Source: Lactiplantibacillus brownii (GTDB lineage: Bacteria; Bacillota; Bacilli; Lactobacillales; Lactobacillaceae). From it: a stretch of DNA of 46,991 bases. Both the position numbers and the translations under genes were made by a program. The stretch lies in contig NZ_JAVCWF010000005.1 in the NCBI RefSeq assembly GCF_031085375.1, positions 1-46,991 on the forward strand. Reading direction: 5' to 3'. This document shows, one piece after another, positions 16,129 through 24,038 of the stretch. The notes under the pieces are model-generated. The model did no database searches, was not told the DNA's origin, and saw nothing but the letters and a program-made list of their open reading frames with translations. Every line of letters starts with the position of its first letter. Within the stretch, counting starts at the first letter, position 1.

Positions 16129-18264
16129 ATGACCACTGTTATCTTAGCTGAAAAACCCAGTCAAGCCCGTTCATACGTCCAAGCCTTCCAAAAGAGCACA
16201 AAAAAACAGGGTTACTATACGGTTAGCGACCCTGTTTTGCCCGAAAATACGCTTGTCACGTATGGTCTCGGACATTTAGTTGAACTAGCCACACCGGATA
16301 AATATGATCAGAAATATCAGCAATGGGCCTTATCTAATTTACCGATTTTTCCCGATAAATACAAGTTTGTGGTGTCAGCTAGTAAAAAAAATCAATTCAA
16401 GGTCGTCAAAGACCTGTTAACGAAGGCCGATACCATTATTGTTGCCACCGATAGCGGTCGGGAAGGCTCTAATATTGCGTGGTCAATCATGAGCCAAGCC
16501 CAGATTGACGTTAAAAAGAAGACCATTAAGCGGCTATGGTTGAATAGTTTGGAAAAAGACGCCATTATTACCGGATTCAAAAATCTTGGTGATTGGCACC
16601 AAGACTATTTGGCGTATAAAGAAGCCCAAACCCGTCAAATTAGCGATTGGTTAATTGGAATGAATGGCAGCCCTTTATATACTTTGTTATTAAGACAAAA
16701 CGGGGTACGCGGGGTGTATTCGATTGGTCGAGTACAGACGCCAACCTTATATATGGTCTATCAAAGAGACCAGGCAATCAAAAACTTTAAGCCGGAACCC
16801 TATTTTGAACTAAATGCGGAAATTTTAGCCAATCAGCAAAAATTCGTCGCAAAATTAGACCCCTATCAGCGATTTAAAGACGAAGCAGGGCTAATGACAT
16901 TCATGCGAGCTAAACACGTTCATAAAGGCTCGCAGGACGGTTTAATCAAGGACGTCCAAAAACAAGGCAAAAAGCGTGCTAGTCCCCAACTATTCTCACT
17001 ATCCAGTCTGCAAAGTGCCATGAATAAACGTTATCACGCCAGCGCCAGCCAAACCTTAGCGGCTATTCAAAGCTTATACGAAGACAAACTACTCAGTTAT
17101 CCCCGCACCGATTGTGCTTATATCACTGATGAAGAATTTGAGTATTTAGTGGCTAATCTGACGAAGTATCTGGGGTTAGTCTCTAAACAAGTCGCTTTAA
17201 CCAATACCACTCCAAATAAGCGCTATGTTAATGGAAAAAAGGTTGAAGAACACTACGCCATTATCATGACTAAAGTCGTGCCGACGAAAGAGAAACTAGC
17301 CAGCTTACCTAAATTACAGCAACAGGTTTATGATTTAGTTTTAAGAACGACGTTAGCGATGTTTGCTGATCCGTATGAGTACGAGGAAACCACCATTATC
17401 ACCCAAGTTGGCGACGCCAATTTTAAAGCAACGGGTAAGGTCCCAACTAAGCAAGGTTGGCAAGTTTTATTTGATGATCACAAAGCCGACCAGCAAGAGG
17501 CAGCCACCCTACCGATCGTTCACCAAGGCGACCAAGTTCAAGCAAATCTGCAAACACTGCAAAAAGAAACGACACCACCGGTCCCCTTTACCGAAGGTAC
17601 CCTGATTACGGCAATGAAGACCGCCGGCAAAACGCTTGATGATGAAGAAGCCCAAGCGATTCTTAAAGATGTGCAAGGCATTGGGACAAGTGCAACCCGG
17701 GCCAATGTGCTGGAAGTGTTAAAGAAACGCGGCTATCTCGTCACTGAAAAGAACAAGCTACACGTCAGTGAAGCCGGAATTACTTTATGTAAAGCGGTTG
17801 AACTCGAACCCTTGTTAACTAGCCCAGAGATGACAGCCAAATGGGAGCAAGCGTTACAGCAAATCAGTACCGAAGAACGCACTCAGGATAATTTTTTGAG
17901 CCAGATTAAGAAGTTTGTGGCCAAGTTAATTGCTGATGTCCCCGAGCAATTGACTGGCAGTTCAGCCATTAAGCAACAAATCGATCACCAACAGCAAACG
18001 CAAAAAGCCGCCGAAGTATTCTTAGAAACGCCGCAAGCGACCGTTTTAAATAAACAGAAGTTTTACATTGTGAAGCCTAAGCAAGGCGAAGACTTTACCT
18101 TACCCAAGAAATGGAGCAGCAAAACCCTTGGTAAAACTGCGATCAAAGCCTTAGTCACCAAGGGTGAAACCAGCAAACTAAAGGGTTTCAAGAGCAAAAA
18201 GGGAAAGTCGTTTGACGCCAAGTTAAAGCTTGACGGCCATAAATTAAGTTTTGATTTTGATTAG
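16129..18264 (+). CDS. topB: Type IA DNA topoisomerase III of the transfer operon
   Basis: This 711-aa topoisomerase resembles TrsI/TraI proteins of Gram-positive conjugative plasmids and TopB. It relaxes or decatenates DNA, presumably during transfer or resolution. The N-terminal Toprim domain starts VILAEKPSQAR, and the catalytic Tyr is Tyr324 in LLSYPRTDCAYI. The second Toprim motif, normally DxDREGE, reads TDSGREGS (Asp108 kept, second Asp is Gly, last Glu is Ser). The C-terminal part carries a Lys-rich tail instead of zinc fingers. Identification is firm; whether the altered metal site lowers activity is unknown. Confidence 0.9.
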   Translation: MTTVILAEKPSQARSYVQAFQKSTKKQGYYTVSDPVLPENTLVTYGLGHLVELATPDKYDQKYQQWALSNLPIFPDKYKFVVSASKKNQFKVVKDLLTKADTIIVATDSGREGSNIAWSIMSQAQIDVKKKTIKRLWLNSLEKDAIITGFKNLGDWHQDYLAYKEAQTRQISDWLIGMNGSPLYTLLLRQNGVRGVYSIGRVQTPTLYMVYQRDQAIKNFKPEPYFELNAEILANQQKFVAKLDPYQRFKDEAGLMTFMRAKHVHKGSQDGLIKDVQKQGKKRASPQLFSLSSLQSAMNKRYHASASQTLAAIQSLYEDKLLSYPRTDCAYITDEEFEYLVANLTKYLGLVSKQVALTNTTPNKRYVNGKKVEEHYAIIMTKVVPTKEKLASLPKLQQQVYDLVLRTTLAMFADPYEYEETTIITQVGDANFKATGKVPTKQGWQVLFDDHKADQQEAATLPIVHQGDQVQANLQTLQKETTPPVPFTEGTLITAMKTAGKTLDDEEAQAILKDVQGIGTSATRANVLEVLKKRGYLVTEKNKLHVSEAGITLCKAVELEPLLTSPEMTAKWEQALQQISTEERTQDNFLSQIKKFVAKLIADVPEQLTGSSAIKQQIDHQQQTQKAAEVFLETPQATVLNKQKFYIVKPKQGEDFTLPKKWSSKTLGKTAIKALVTKGETSKLKGFKSKKGKSFDAKLKLDGHKLSFDFD

Positions 18265-18302
18265 AACCTGCCTACCGCCCTGCACTACGTTCCGGTTGGT
18301 GA

Positions 18303-18356
18303 ACCCGTCATTTAGGTTCACTTTTACAACCCCAAAAGTAAACCTAAATAACGGGT
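18303..18356. other. Long near-perfect hairpin between topB and downstream genes
   Basis: A 23-nt inverted repeat (18303-18325 and 18334-18356) with an 8-nt loop. The two mismatches are C.A on the plus-strand RNA and would be G.U wobbles on a minus-strand RNA. No T run follows on either strand, so it is not a normal terminator. Possible roles are mRNA processing, a single-strand origin or primosome site used after conjugative transfer, or a protein-binding site. Confidence 0.6.
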
Positions 18357-18386
18357 AAGATTAGCAAAACAAAGGAGATCATAAAT

Positions 18387-18602
18387 ATGGATAACGAATT
18401 AGCAGTCATTGGGAGTGAATTACCGGTTCTGCAGGCTAAAGAACCCTACAAGTATTTAAAGGAAATCACTGGTAACGGCGCTTATTATCAAGTAGCTTGG
18501 CAAAAATTATCTGACGGTTACGTTGCCCTTTATGGCACGACCTCGATTCAAATAAGATCATTGCCGACATTGAATGATATTTTTGAAGATGAGGAGGGGT
18601 AG
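18387..18602 (+). CDS. Small hypothetical protein before the ArdC-like gene
   Basis: This is a 71-aa protein, acidic at the C-terminus (NDIFEDEEG), with no membrane segment and no recognised family. AAAGGAGAT precedes the ATG. It lies 3 nt before the next gene, so it is probably translated with it. The region YYQVAWQKLSDGYVALYGTTS looks like a small beta-sheet domain. Function unknown. Confidence 0.65.
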   Translation: MDNELAVIGSELPVLQAKEPYKYLKEITGNGAYYQVAWQKLSDGYVALYGTTSIQIRSLPTLNDIFEDEEG

Positions 18603-18605
18603 ACA

Positions 18606-19730
18606 ATGCCGAGTAAAGCAGACGTTAAAGCCTGGAAAGCACAATTGGTTGCCCAGGCTGAACAACAAATCCTAAAATTAACTGATAGTGGCCAATTTAA
18701 AAAGTACCTCAATACCTTGGCTAAATTCCATCATTATAGCGCCAGAAACATTGATTTGATTTATGCGCAAAATCCGCAAGCGACCCAGGTCGCGGGATTT
18801 AAGCAATGGCAAACAGATTTTAACCGCACCGTTAATAAGGGCGCTAAGTCCATTCGAATTGCGGCACCGATTATTAAGAAATTAACACCTGCTGAGCAAA
18901 AGCGACTTGATACTACCGACGAACGGGCCATTGTTGGTTATCGTTACCTACCCATCTTCGACGTGGCACAAACTAGTGGTGACCCTGTCCTAAGCGCTAA
19001 AGACTTTGTCAAAGAAAATTTGGCTGATCATCAGAATGTGACAAGCTTATATAACGCGTTCAAAGATTATTTAAACCAGCAACCCGACCTTAAAGTCAGT
19101 GAAGTTCCTTTAGCGACGCTAAATGGGGCTAAGGGGTATTTTCAACCCAGCACTAATGAAATCGTCATTGGTGGCGATGAGCCCGACAATGCTTTGAAAC
19201 TAAAGACGTTATATCACGAATATGCGCATAGTCAGTTACATGGGTTAAAATCAGCCTTTAAAGATCGCCCACGAGCCTATCAGGAAACCCAAGCCGAAGC
19301 GGTTGCATATGTCGCCATGCAAAACATTGGGGTTGATACAGGCAATTACTCCCTCGGGTATGTAGCTACCTGGGCCAAAGATAAAGCCGTGATCCATAGT
19401 GCTTTAAGTGAAATCCAGCAAGTTAGCAACAAAGTGATTGAGCTTAGTGACGGGTTAACCAAACAATTAGGCTTACAAGAAACACAAAAAGAACCTGAGC
19501 ATGATTTAAAAAAGCTATCAGCTCAGGATCTTAATCAGTCCTATCAAAGCTTGCAACAACAAATTAGGCAAGCAACTAGTCCACAACAAAAATCAGAATT
19601 AAAAAATCAGTTAAACGATGTGCACCAAGAAATTAGTGATCAAACTCAAAAGCAGCTGCAAGCATTTGCTGAAAAGAATCCGGGAATCAAACAACCTGAT
19701 CCTGAATACGATCAAAGTCTGAAACGTTAG
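18606..19730 (+). CDS. ArdC/LtrC-like antirestriction protein with zinc peptidase motif
   Basis: This 374-aa protein has two recognisable parts. Residues ~1-115 form an ArdC-type single-stranded-DNA-binding domain (YSARNIDLIYAQNPQATQVAG, then GAKSIRIAAPIIKK). Residues ~150-280 form a zincin-like domain with HEYAH at 204-208 and a downstream EAEAVAY-type Glu. ArdC proteins enter the recipient with the DNA and protect it against restriction; LtrC-type relatives end many Gram-positive transfer operons. The C-terminal ~90 residues are a Gln-rich coiled coil. This is the last gene of the operon. Confidence 0.85.
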   Translation: MPSKADVKAWKAQLVAQAEQQILKLTDSGQFKKYLNTLAKFHHYSARNIDLIYAQNPQATQVAGFKQWQTDFNRTVNKGAKSIRIAAPIIKKLTPAEQKRLDTTDERAIVGYRYLPIFDVAQTSGDPVLSAKDFVKENLADHQNVTSLYNAFKDYLNQQPDLKVSEVPLATLNGAKGYFQPSTNEIVIGGDEPDNALKLKTLYHEYAHSQLHGLKSAFKDRPRAYQETQAEAVAYVAMQNIGVDTGNYSLGYVATWAKDKAVIHSALSEIQQVSNKVIELSDGLTKQLGLQETQKEPEHDLKKLSAQDLNQSYQSLQQQIRQATSPQQKSELKNQLNDVHQEISDQTQKQLQAFAEKNPGIKQPDPEYDQSLKR

Positions 19731-19762
19731 CCAGTTTTTAAAGGACATGCTATAATGAAGAC

Positions 19763-19890
19763 AGAAAAAGGAAGCCCCGCCGAAAACAGGACTTCCCACG
19801 CAAGCCGCTTCAAAGGCGGTGGCAGAAATTTAATAAACGATTTTAGCTCGTCCTGTGACCTCTACCAAAGTTACACAGGGCGGCTTTTTT
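19763..19890 (+). ncRNA. Putative antitoxin RNA of a type I toxin-antitoxin pair
   Basis: A rightward promoter with an extended -10 (TATAAT at 19751-19756 preceded by TG) lies just after the ArdC-like gene. The RNA would run through a small stem (GCCGC/GGCGG region) to a terminator hairpin CCTGTG/CACAGG (19852-19857 and 19874-19879) followed by six T to 19890. It ends at the stop codon of the convergent toxin gene, so the two transcripts overlap at their 3' ends, as in known type I systems of Gram-positive bacteria. RNA ends are estimates. Confidence 0.6.
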
Positions 19891-19978
19891 ATTTGTGGTG
19901 CTTGTCGATATAGCTGAGGAGCGCGATTAAAAACGTGCCAAACAGCAACATCAACGAGAGTGTCTGGAAGACGCTCAT
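19889..19978 (-). CDS. 29-aa membrane peptide, putative holin-like (type I) toxin
   Basis: This small gene on the minus strand encodes a 29-residue peptide: MSVFQTLSLMLLFGTFLIAL forms the start and membrane helix, followed by LSYIDKHHK. One helix plus a short charged tail is the layout of the Lactobacillus 'putative holin-like toxin' (Hol-Tox/TxpA-like) peptides, which damage the membrane when not silenced. A purine-rich AGGAAGG lies 11 nt ahead of the ATG. A convergent RNA ends at its stop codon and is the likely antitoxin. It would serve to keep the plasmid in the population. Confidence 0.8.
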   Translation of the reverse strand: MSVFQTLSLMLLFGTFLIALLSYIDKHHK

Positions 19979-20029
19979 TGACTGTGAAACCTTCCTGAAG
20001 ATTATTCCATGTTCCCATGGGCCTCACCT

Positions 20030-20480
20030 CACAAGGGAAAAGACAGCCACCACCCTTAAAACATTCTAAGCTTTATAGTGAATCGATTATCCGACGGGAT
20101 AGTTGATCCACTATATTAGTTTTGTTCTAAACTTTAAATAGTGGTGAAACTATATGCCGTAAAAAGTTTAGACGCTTGACGTCGTCCTTAAAACAGGCAG
20201 TTTTACTTAGTAGTTAGTATTCTCTTCGAAGAATGTCGACACTTGATGTCCAGTTTAGAAAATTAGAAATAATTACCTTAGTAAATGGTAGATTGTAAAA
20301 TTTAAGTTGAACATATTAGTGGACAGAAAAACCCATAAAGGTCTTTAATGGTGTCACCACAACATTCCATATGAGATGCAATTAATAGTTAATATTTGCA
20401 CATTAATGGTTTTATCGGTCGATTGCAGCGATCGCTAATTACACCAATCCAGTATCCATCAGTATTTGCGTCATCCTCTG
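20030..20480. other. Non-coding stretch between toxin locus and EPS genes
   Basis: No convincing gene. The first part should hold the toxin promoter (minus strand), but I find no clean -35/-10 pair. A 16-bp match to the IS30 left end (GGTAGATTGTAAAATT) lies at 20287-20302 with no transposase near it, a solo IS end. The rest shows nothing that I can name. Confidence 0.5.
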
Positions 20481-20513
20481 ATAATGTGATATAATGTGAT
20501 ATAATACGATATG
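20466..20513 (+). promoter_or_regulatory. Promoter of the first EPS block with tandem -10 boxes
   Basis: Two TATAAT boxes, at 20490-20495 and 20500-20505, lie in a tandem repeat of the 10-mer ATAATGTGAT, with a third degenerate copy. TTGCGT at 20466-20471 is a candidate -35 with an 18-bp spacer for the first box. The start codon of the epimerase gene is about 55 nt downstream. Confidence 0.6.
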
Positions 20514-20559
20514 AAGATAAGAAAAAAGCATTTTTGGTTATTCTAGGGGGATTTGAAAA

Positions 20560-21498
20560 ATGGCGAAAGTGTTAGTGACAGGTGGAGCTGGTTTTATTGG
20601 CTCGTTTTTGGCTCACAAGTTGGTGGCTAATGGCGACCAGGTGGTAATCGTTGACGACCTGTCAATGGGAAAGTTGGAAAACATTGCCGATATTAAGGAC
20701 CAAGTCACTTTTTATGAACACACGGTTTGTGACGAAAACTTCATGCATAATCTGCTAAACTAGGGGAAGTTTGATTACATTTACTACCTGGCGGCGGTTT
20801 CGAGCGTCGCCGACTCAGTTGCACGGCCGTGGTATACCCACCAAGTTAACCAGGAATCAGTAGTCAACACGCTGGAATTCATTCGTACACACCACTTACC
20901 AATCAAGAAGCTGCTTTTTAGTTCTTCAGCCGCTGTTTATGGTAATGCGGCAGACTTCCCTAATACTGAAGACTCACACGTTGATCCGCTAACTCCCTAT
21001 GCGATCGACAAGTATGCAGCAGAACGTTACACCGTTGATTATGGACACTTGTATGGTGTTCCAACTGTGGCTGTAAGATTCTTTAACGTTTACGGGCCGC
21101 GGCAAAATCCCAATTCAGAGTATTCGGGTGTCTTGTCAATCGTTACTAAGTGCCTGAAAAACAAGCAACCATTTACGCTTTATGGTGATGGGCGGCAAAC
21201 CCATGACTTTGTTTACGTTGAAGACGTGGTTGATGCGCTGATTAAGATCGCCACCGAAACTAACGAACCAACTGTTTATAACATCGCCAACGGGAATGAA
21301 CAGGCATTAATTGACGTCATTCATACATATGAAGACATTGCCGGAATGAAGCTCGATATTGTCCAAAGGGAAGCACGAAAGGGTGACATCCAAAAGTCCA
21401 AGGCCGACGTCTCTAAGCTCAAGAGTATTGGCTTTGAACCAAAATGGTCATTGCACGATGGTTTAATGAATTATTGGAAGTACTATTCTAAGCATTAG
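20560..21498 (+). pseudogene. NAD-dependent sugar epimerase, interrupted by an amber codon
   Basis: The frame reads a 312-aa GalE-like epimerase (extended SDR): Rossmann motif GGAGFIG at the N-terminus, SSSAAVYG, and the catalytic YAIDKYA pattern with Tyr and Lys kept. Codon 68 is TAG (20761-20763). In the intact relative at 33.7 kb the aligned residue is Glu, so a single change from GAG would explain it. The remainder stays open and well conserved to the end, so the mutation is recent or suppressed. It starts the first EPS block; the GGGGG-rich ribosome site is good. As read, only a 67-aa stub is made. Confidence 0.85.
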
Positions 21499-21513
21499 TT
21501 GGGGAGGATTACC

Positions 21514-22110
21514 TTGCGAGTTTCGGTAGACAAGAGTAGTTATATCAGCCAAGATTATTCGTTTGTCGATGAGATTGGTGAACCAATTCCCAAAGCGCAG
21601 CTGACCGGGAAACGGATCTGCGATATCATTTCTGGAACAATCTTTGGGGTCATTAGTTTGCCGATTATTTTCGTTTTTGCCATTTTAATCAAATTAACTT
21701 CTAAAGGGCCGGTCTTTTTTAAACAACAACGAGTTGGCTACATGGGGCAACCGATTACGATTGTAAAGTTGCGGTCAATGCGCAATGATGCGGAAAAGAA
21801 GACTGACGCGGTTTGGGCAAAGAAAAACGACCCCCGTGTGACTGCGGTGGGTCGCTTTATTCGAAAAACCCGAATTGATGAATTGCCGCAATTTTGGAGC
21901 ATCATTAAGGGTGATATGAGTCTGGTTGGGCCACGCCCTGAGCGTTTTACTTTAACACAGAAGTTTTCGGAAAAGTGGTCAGAATTTCCACAAAGATTAC
22001 GAATAATCCCTGGATTAACGGGCTATGCCCAAATTCATGGGGGCTATGATCTTAAACCTTACATCATTTCCTTTGACAACTACAGCACTGCATTACTGGA
22101 GGTGGCATGA
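21514..22110 (+). CDS. Undecaprenyl-phosphate sugar phosphotransferase with replaced C-terminus
   Basis: This is a priming glycosyltransferase (WcaJ/CpsE type) that loads the first sugar-phosphate on the lipid carrier. It has one membrane helix (DIISGTIFGVISLPIIFVFA), then KLRSMRNDA, KTRIDELPQFWSIIKGDMSLVGPRPE and PGLTGYAQIHGGYD. The start is the TTG at 21514, with GGGGAGG 6 nt ahead. After GGYD the sequence stops matching the intact copy at 34.6 kb, which continues for ~35 residues, and ends with 17 unrelated residues. The missing end normally carries the conserved D-x-x-Y-I-E-x-x-S-x-x-x-D region, so this copy may be inactive. The break marks the edge of a foreign block. Confidence 0.8.
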   Translation: MRVSVDKSSYISQDYSFVDEIGEPIPKAQLTGKRICDIISGTIFGVISLPIIFVFAILIKLTSKGPVFFKQQRVGYMGQPITIVKLRSMRNDAEKKTDAVWAKKNDPRVTAVGRFIRKTRIDELPQFWSIIKGDMSLVGPRPERFTLTQKFSEKWSEFPQRLRIIPGLTGYAQIHGGYDLKPYIISFDNYSTALLEVA

Positions 22111-22934
22111 TGGCCACTTCGTATTCAGTTCTTATGTCAGTGTATTACAAGGAATCCCCGGAATTCCTTCGCACAAGTATGGAAAGTATTCGGATCCAGA
22201 CTGCTCCAACAAACGATTTTGTGGTTGTGTGTGATGGTCCATTAACTTCCGAACTTGATGCGGTGCTACGGGAAGAACAAGAAAAGTTTGAATCTGCGTT
22301 GCATATTCACAGATTGGAGAAAAACGGCGGCCTAGGTAATGCTCTAAACGAAGGCTTGAAGATTTGTCGAAATGAGCTGGTCGCCAGAATGGATAGCGAC
22401 GATATTAGCAGACCAGATCGTTGTGAGAAGCAACTGCGTGTATTTGAACAGAATCCAGCGATCGACTTCACCAGTGGAACGATCAGCGAATTTGAAACAG
22501 ATCCGAAGGTGCCTTTTGGTGAGCGTCATTTACCGACCACAAATGAGGAAATCATTAAATTCTCCAAGAAGAGGAACCCGATGAACCATATGGCGGTGAT
22601 GTTCAAGAAGAATGCAGTGGAATCGGCCGGAGGATATAGAGAAACATTTCATTTGTTTGAGGACTACTACCTGTGGGTTCGAATGCTGAGAAAAGAATAT
22701 AAAGCACAAAACATCCCTGATGTGCTTGTTGATGTCCGGACACCAGCTGATATGTATCTTCGGCGTGGTAGCAGAGATTACGCAAAGACAATGATGAAGT
22801 TCCATAAATGGCTAAGAAGTATAGGGTGGACATCAGAAATAGATTTTCTGACAGGAGCAGTTCCGCATGCAGCGGTATGTGTCATGCCAAACGGAATAAG
22901 GAAAATGATTTACAAGGGGCTTAGAAAAGAATGA
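22107..22934 (+). CDS. Family 2 glycosyltransferase
   Basis: This 275-aa GT-A fold glycosyltransferase has SVLMSVYYKESPEFL at the N-terminus, NGGLGNALNEGL, and the metal/nucleotide-binding acidic motif MDSDDISRPDR. A later motif, ETFHLFEDYYLWVRM, corresponds to the catalytic ED of the family. It adds a sugar to the lipid-linked EPS repeat unit in the cytoplasm; donor and acceptor cannot be told. It overlaps the preceding stop (ATGA) and has GGAGGTGG ahead. The truncated gene at 35.29 kb is a relative. This is the first gene of the foreign-looking block. Confidence 0.88.
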   Translation: MMATSYSVLMSVYYKESPEFLRTSMESIRIQTAPTNDFVVVCDGPLTSELDAVLREEQEKFESALHIHRLEKNGGLGNALNEGLKICRNELVARMDSDDISRPDRCEKQLRVFEQNPAIDFTSGTISEFETDPKVPFGERHLPTTNEEIIKFSKKRNPMNHMAVMFKKNAVESAGGYRETFHLFEDYYLWVRMLRKEYKAQNIPDVLVDVRTPADMYLRRGSRDYAKTMMKFHKWLRSIGWTSEIDFLTGAVPHAAVCVMPNGIRKMIYKGLRKE

Positions 22935-24034
22935 TCAAGATCGCATTTGTAACCAACTACATAACGAATAATGGTCCAAGCAATGTGATCTTGGATATCA
23001 TACGGAATCTGGATAAAGAGCAGTACAGCGTTTCTTTGATCACACTTTTCAAAGGTAATGACGAACGCATCGTTGCTGATCTTAGAAACAATGGTGTCCA
23101 GATATTCACTTGTAAAACTCTTAGTCGGACAAAGTGCCTACTAGGACAGGGCAGGGAATTCCAAGAGCTTGTAAAAAGAGAAGGGTTTGACATCATTCAT
23201 TCCCATGGAATCATTCCAGACATTCTTTCTTCAAGGGTTAAAACATCTGTGAGGAAGGTTACCACCCTTCACAACAATATGTTTGAGGACTATGTGCAGA
23301 CGTATGGAAAAGTGAAGGCGAAGATCTTTATAAAGATGCACATTGATGCTCTTAAGAAAATGGACTGCCGCGTAGGATGCTCTAAGTCGGTCTATCAGGT
23401 GATGCGGAAGTATCTGAAAAATGTAATATTTATCCGCAACGGTATCAAACCAAAGATTGCAAAGCACACTGTTACGAGGAAAGAACTAGATATTCCAGAA
23501 GATGCGGTTGTGTTCGTTTTTTCGGGTGGGTTGTCTTTCAGGAAAAATGTACAATTTTTGACACAAAATTTTGTACAATATCACAATAAGGATGAATACT
23601 TATTACTGCTTGGAGATGGACCAGAAAGAGAAGCCTGTGAGCAAATGGTGGATGACCACGTAAAGCTGTTGGGTTTTCAGGACGATCCAGCGGCTTATTA
23701 CAACATAAGCAATATTTATGCATCAGCTTCAAGATCAGAAGGATTTTCCATTTCTGTGCTGGAAGCACTGTCGTGTGGCTTAGGTCTGTTCCTATCAGAT
23801 ATTCCATCACATCGAGAAGTGGTCGGAATGGGGGAAGATTTATATCTTGGCGAGAACTTCTCTATTCAAAATGATGACCGGAGTTTTAACACAGCAATGG
23901 GAGAACTGCGAAAAAATTTTAACAGAGTCGATAAAGAAGCAATAAAAGATTTTCAACTGAAAAAATTGTCTGATAAGGCCATGACAGTAAAATATGACAA
24001 AGAATATAACAAATTTTTGAAAGCCGGGGATTAA
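22931..24034 (+). CDS. Family 4 glycosyltransferase
   Basis: This is a 367-aa GT-B fold glycosyltransferase. The N-terminal domain has FVTNYITNNGPSNVILDIIRNL and FDIIHSHGIIPD. The C-terminal domain has FSGGLSFRKNVQFL, LLLGDGPEREACEQ and the donor-binding SRSEGFSISVLEALSCGL (Ex7E pattern). It retains configuration and adds one sugar to the EPS repeat unit. It overlaps the upstream gene by 4 nt (ATGA). Confidence 0.9.
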   Translation: MIKIAFVTNYITNNGPSNVILDIIRNLDKEQYSVSLITLFKGNDERIVADLRNNGVQIFTCKTLSRTKCLLGQGREFQELVKREGFDIIHSHGIIPDILSSRVKTSVRKVTTLHNNMFEDYVQTYGKVKAKIFIKMHIDALKKMDCRVGCSKSVYQVMRKYLKNVIFIRNGIKPKIAKHTVTRKELDIPEDAVVFVFSGGLSFRKNVQFLTQNFVQYHNKDEYLLLLGDGPEREACEQMVDDHVKLLGFQDDPAAYYNISNIYASASRSEGFSISVLEALSCGLGLFLSDIPSHREVVGMGEDLYLGENFSIQNDDRSFNTAMGELRKNFNRVDKEAIKDFQLKKLSDKAMTVKYDKEYNKFLKAGD

Positions 24035-24038
24035 GCAT

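Noticed and set aside
19830..20027. Minus-strand frame of 65 codons over the toxin locus
   Set aside because: It reads the toxin gene in the wrong frame and runs through the terminator; the 29-aa frame has the family pattern and a ribosome site.
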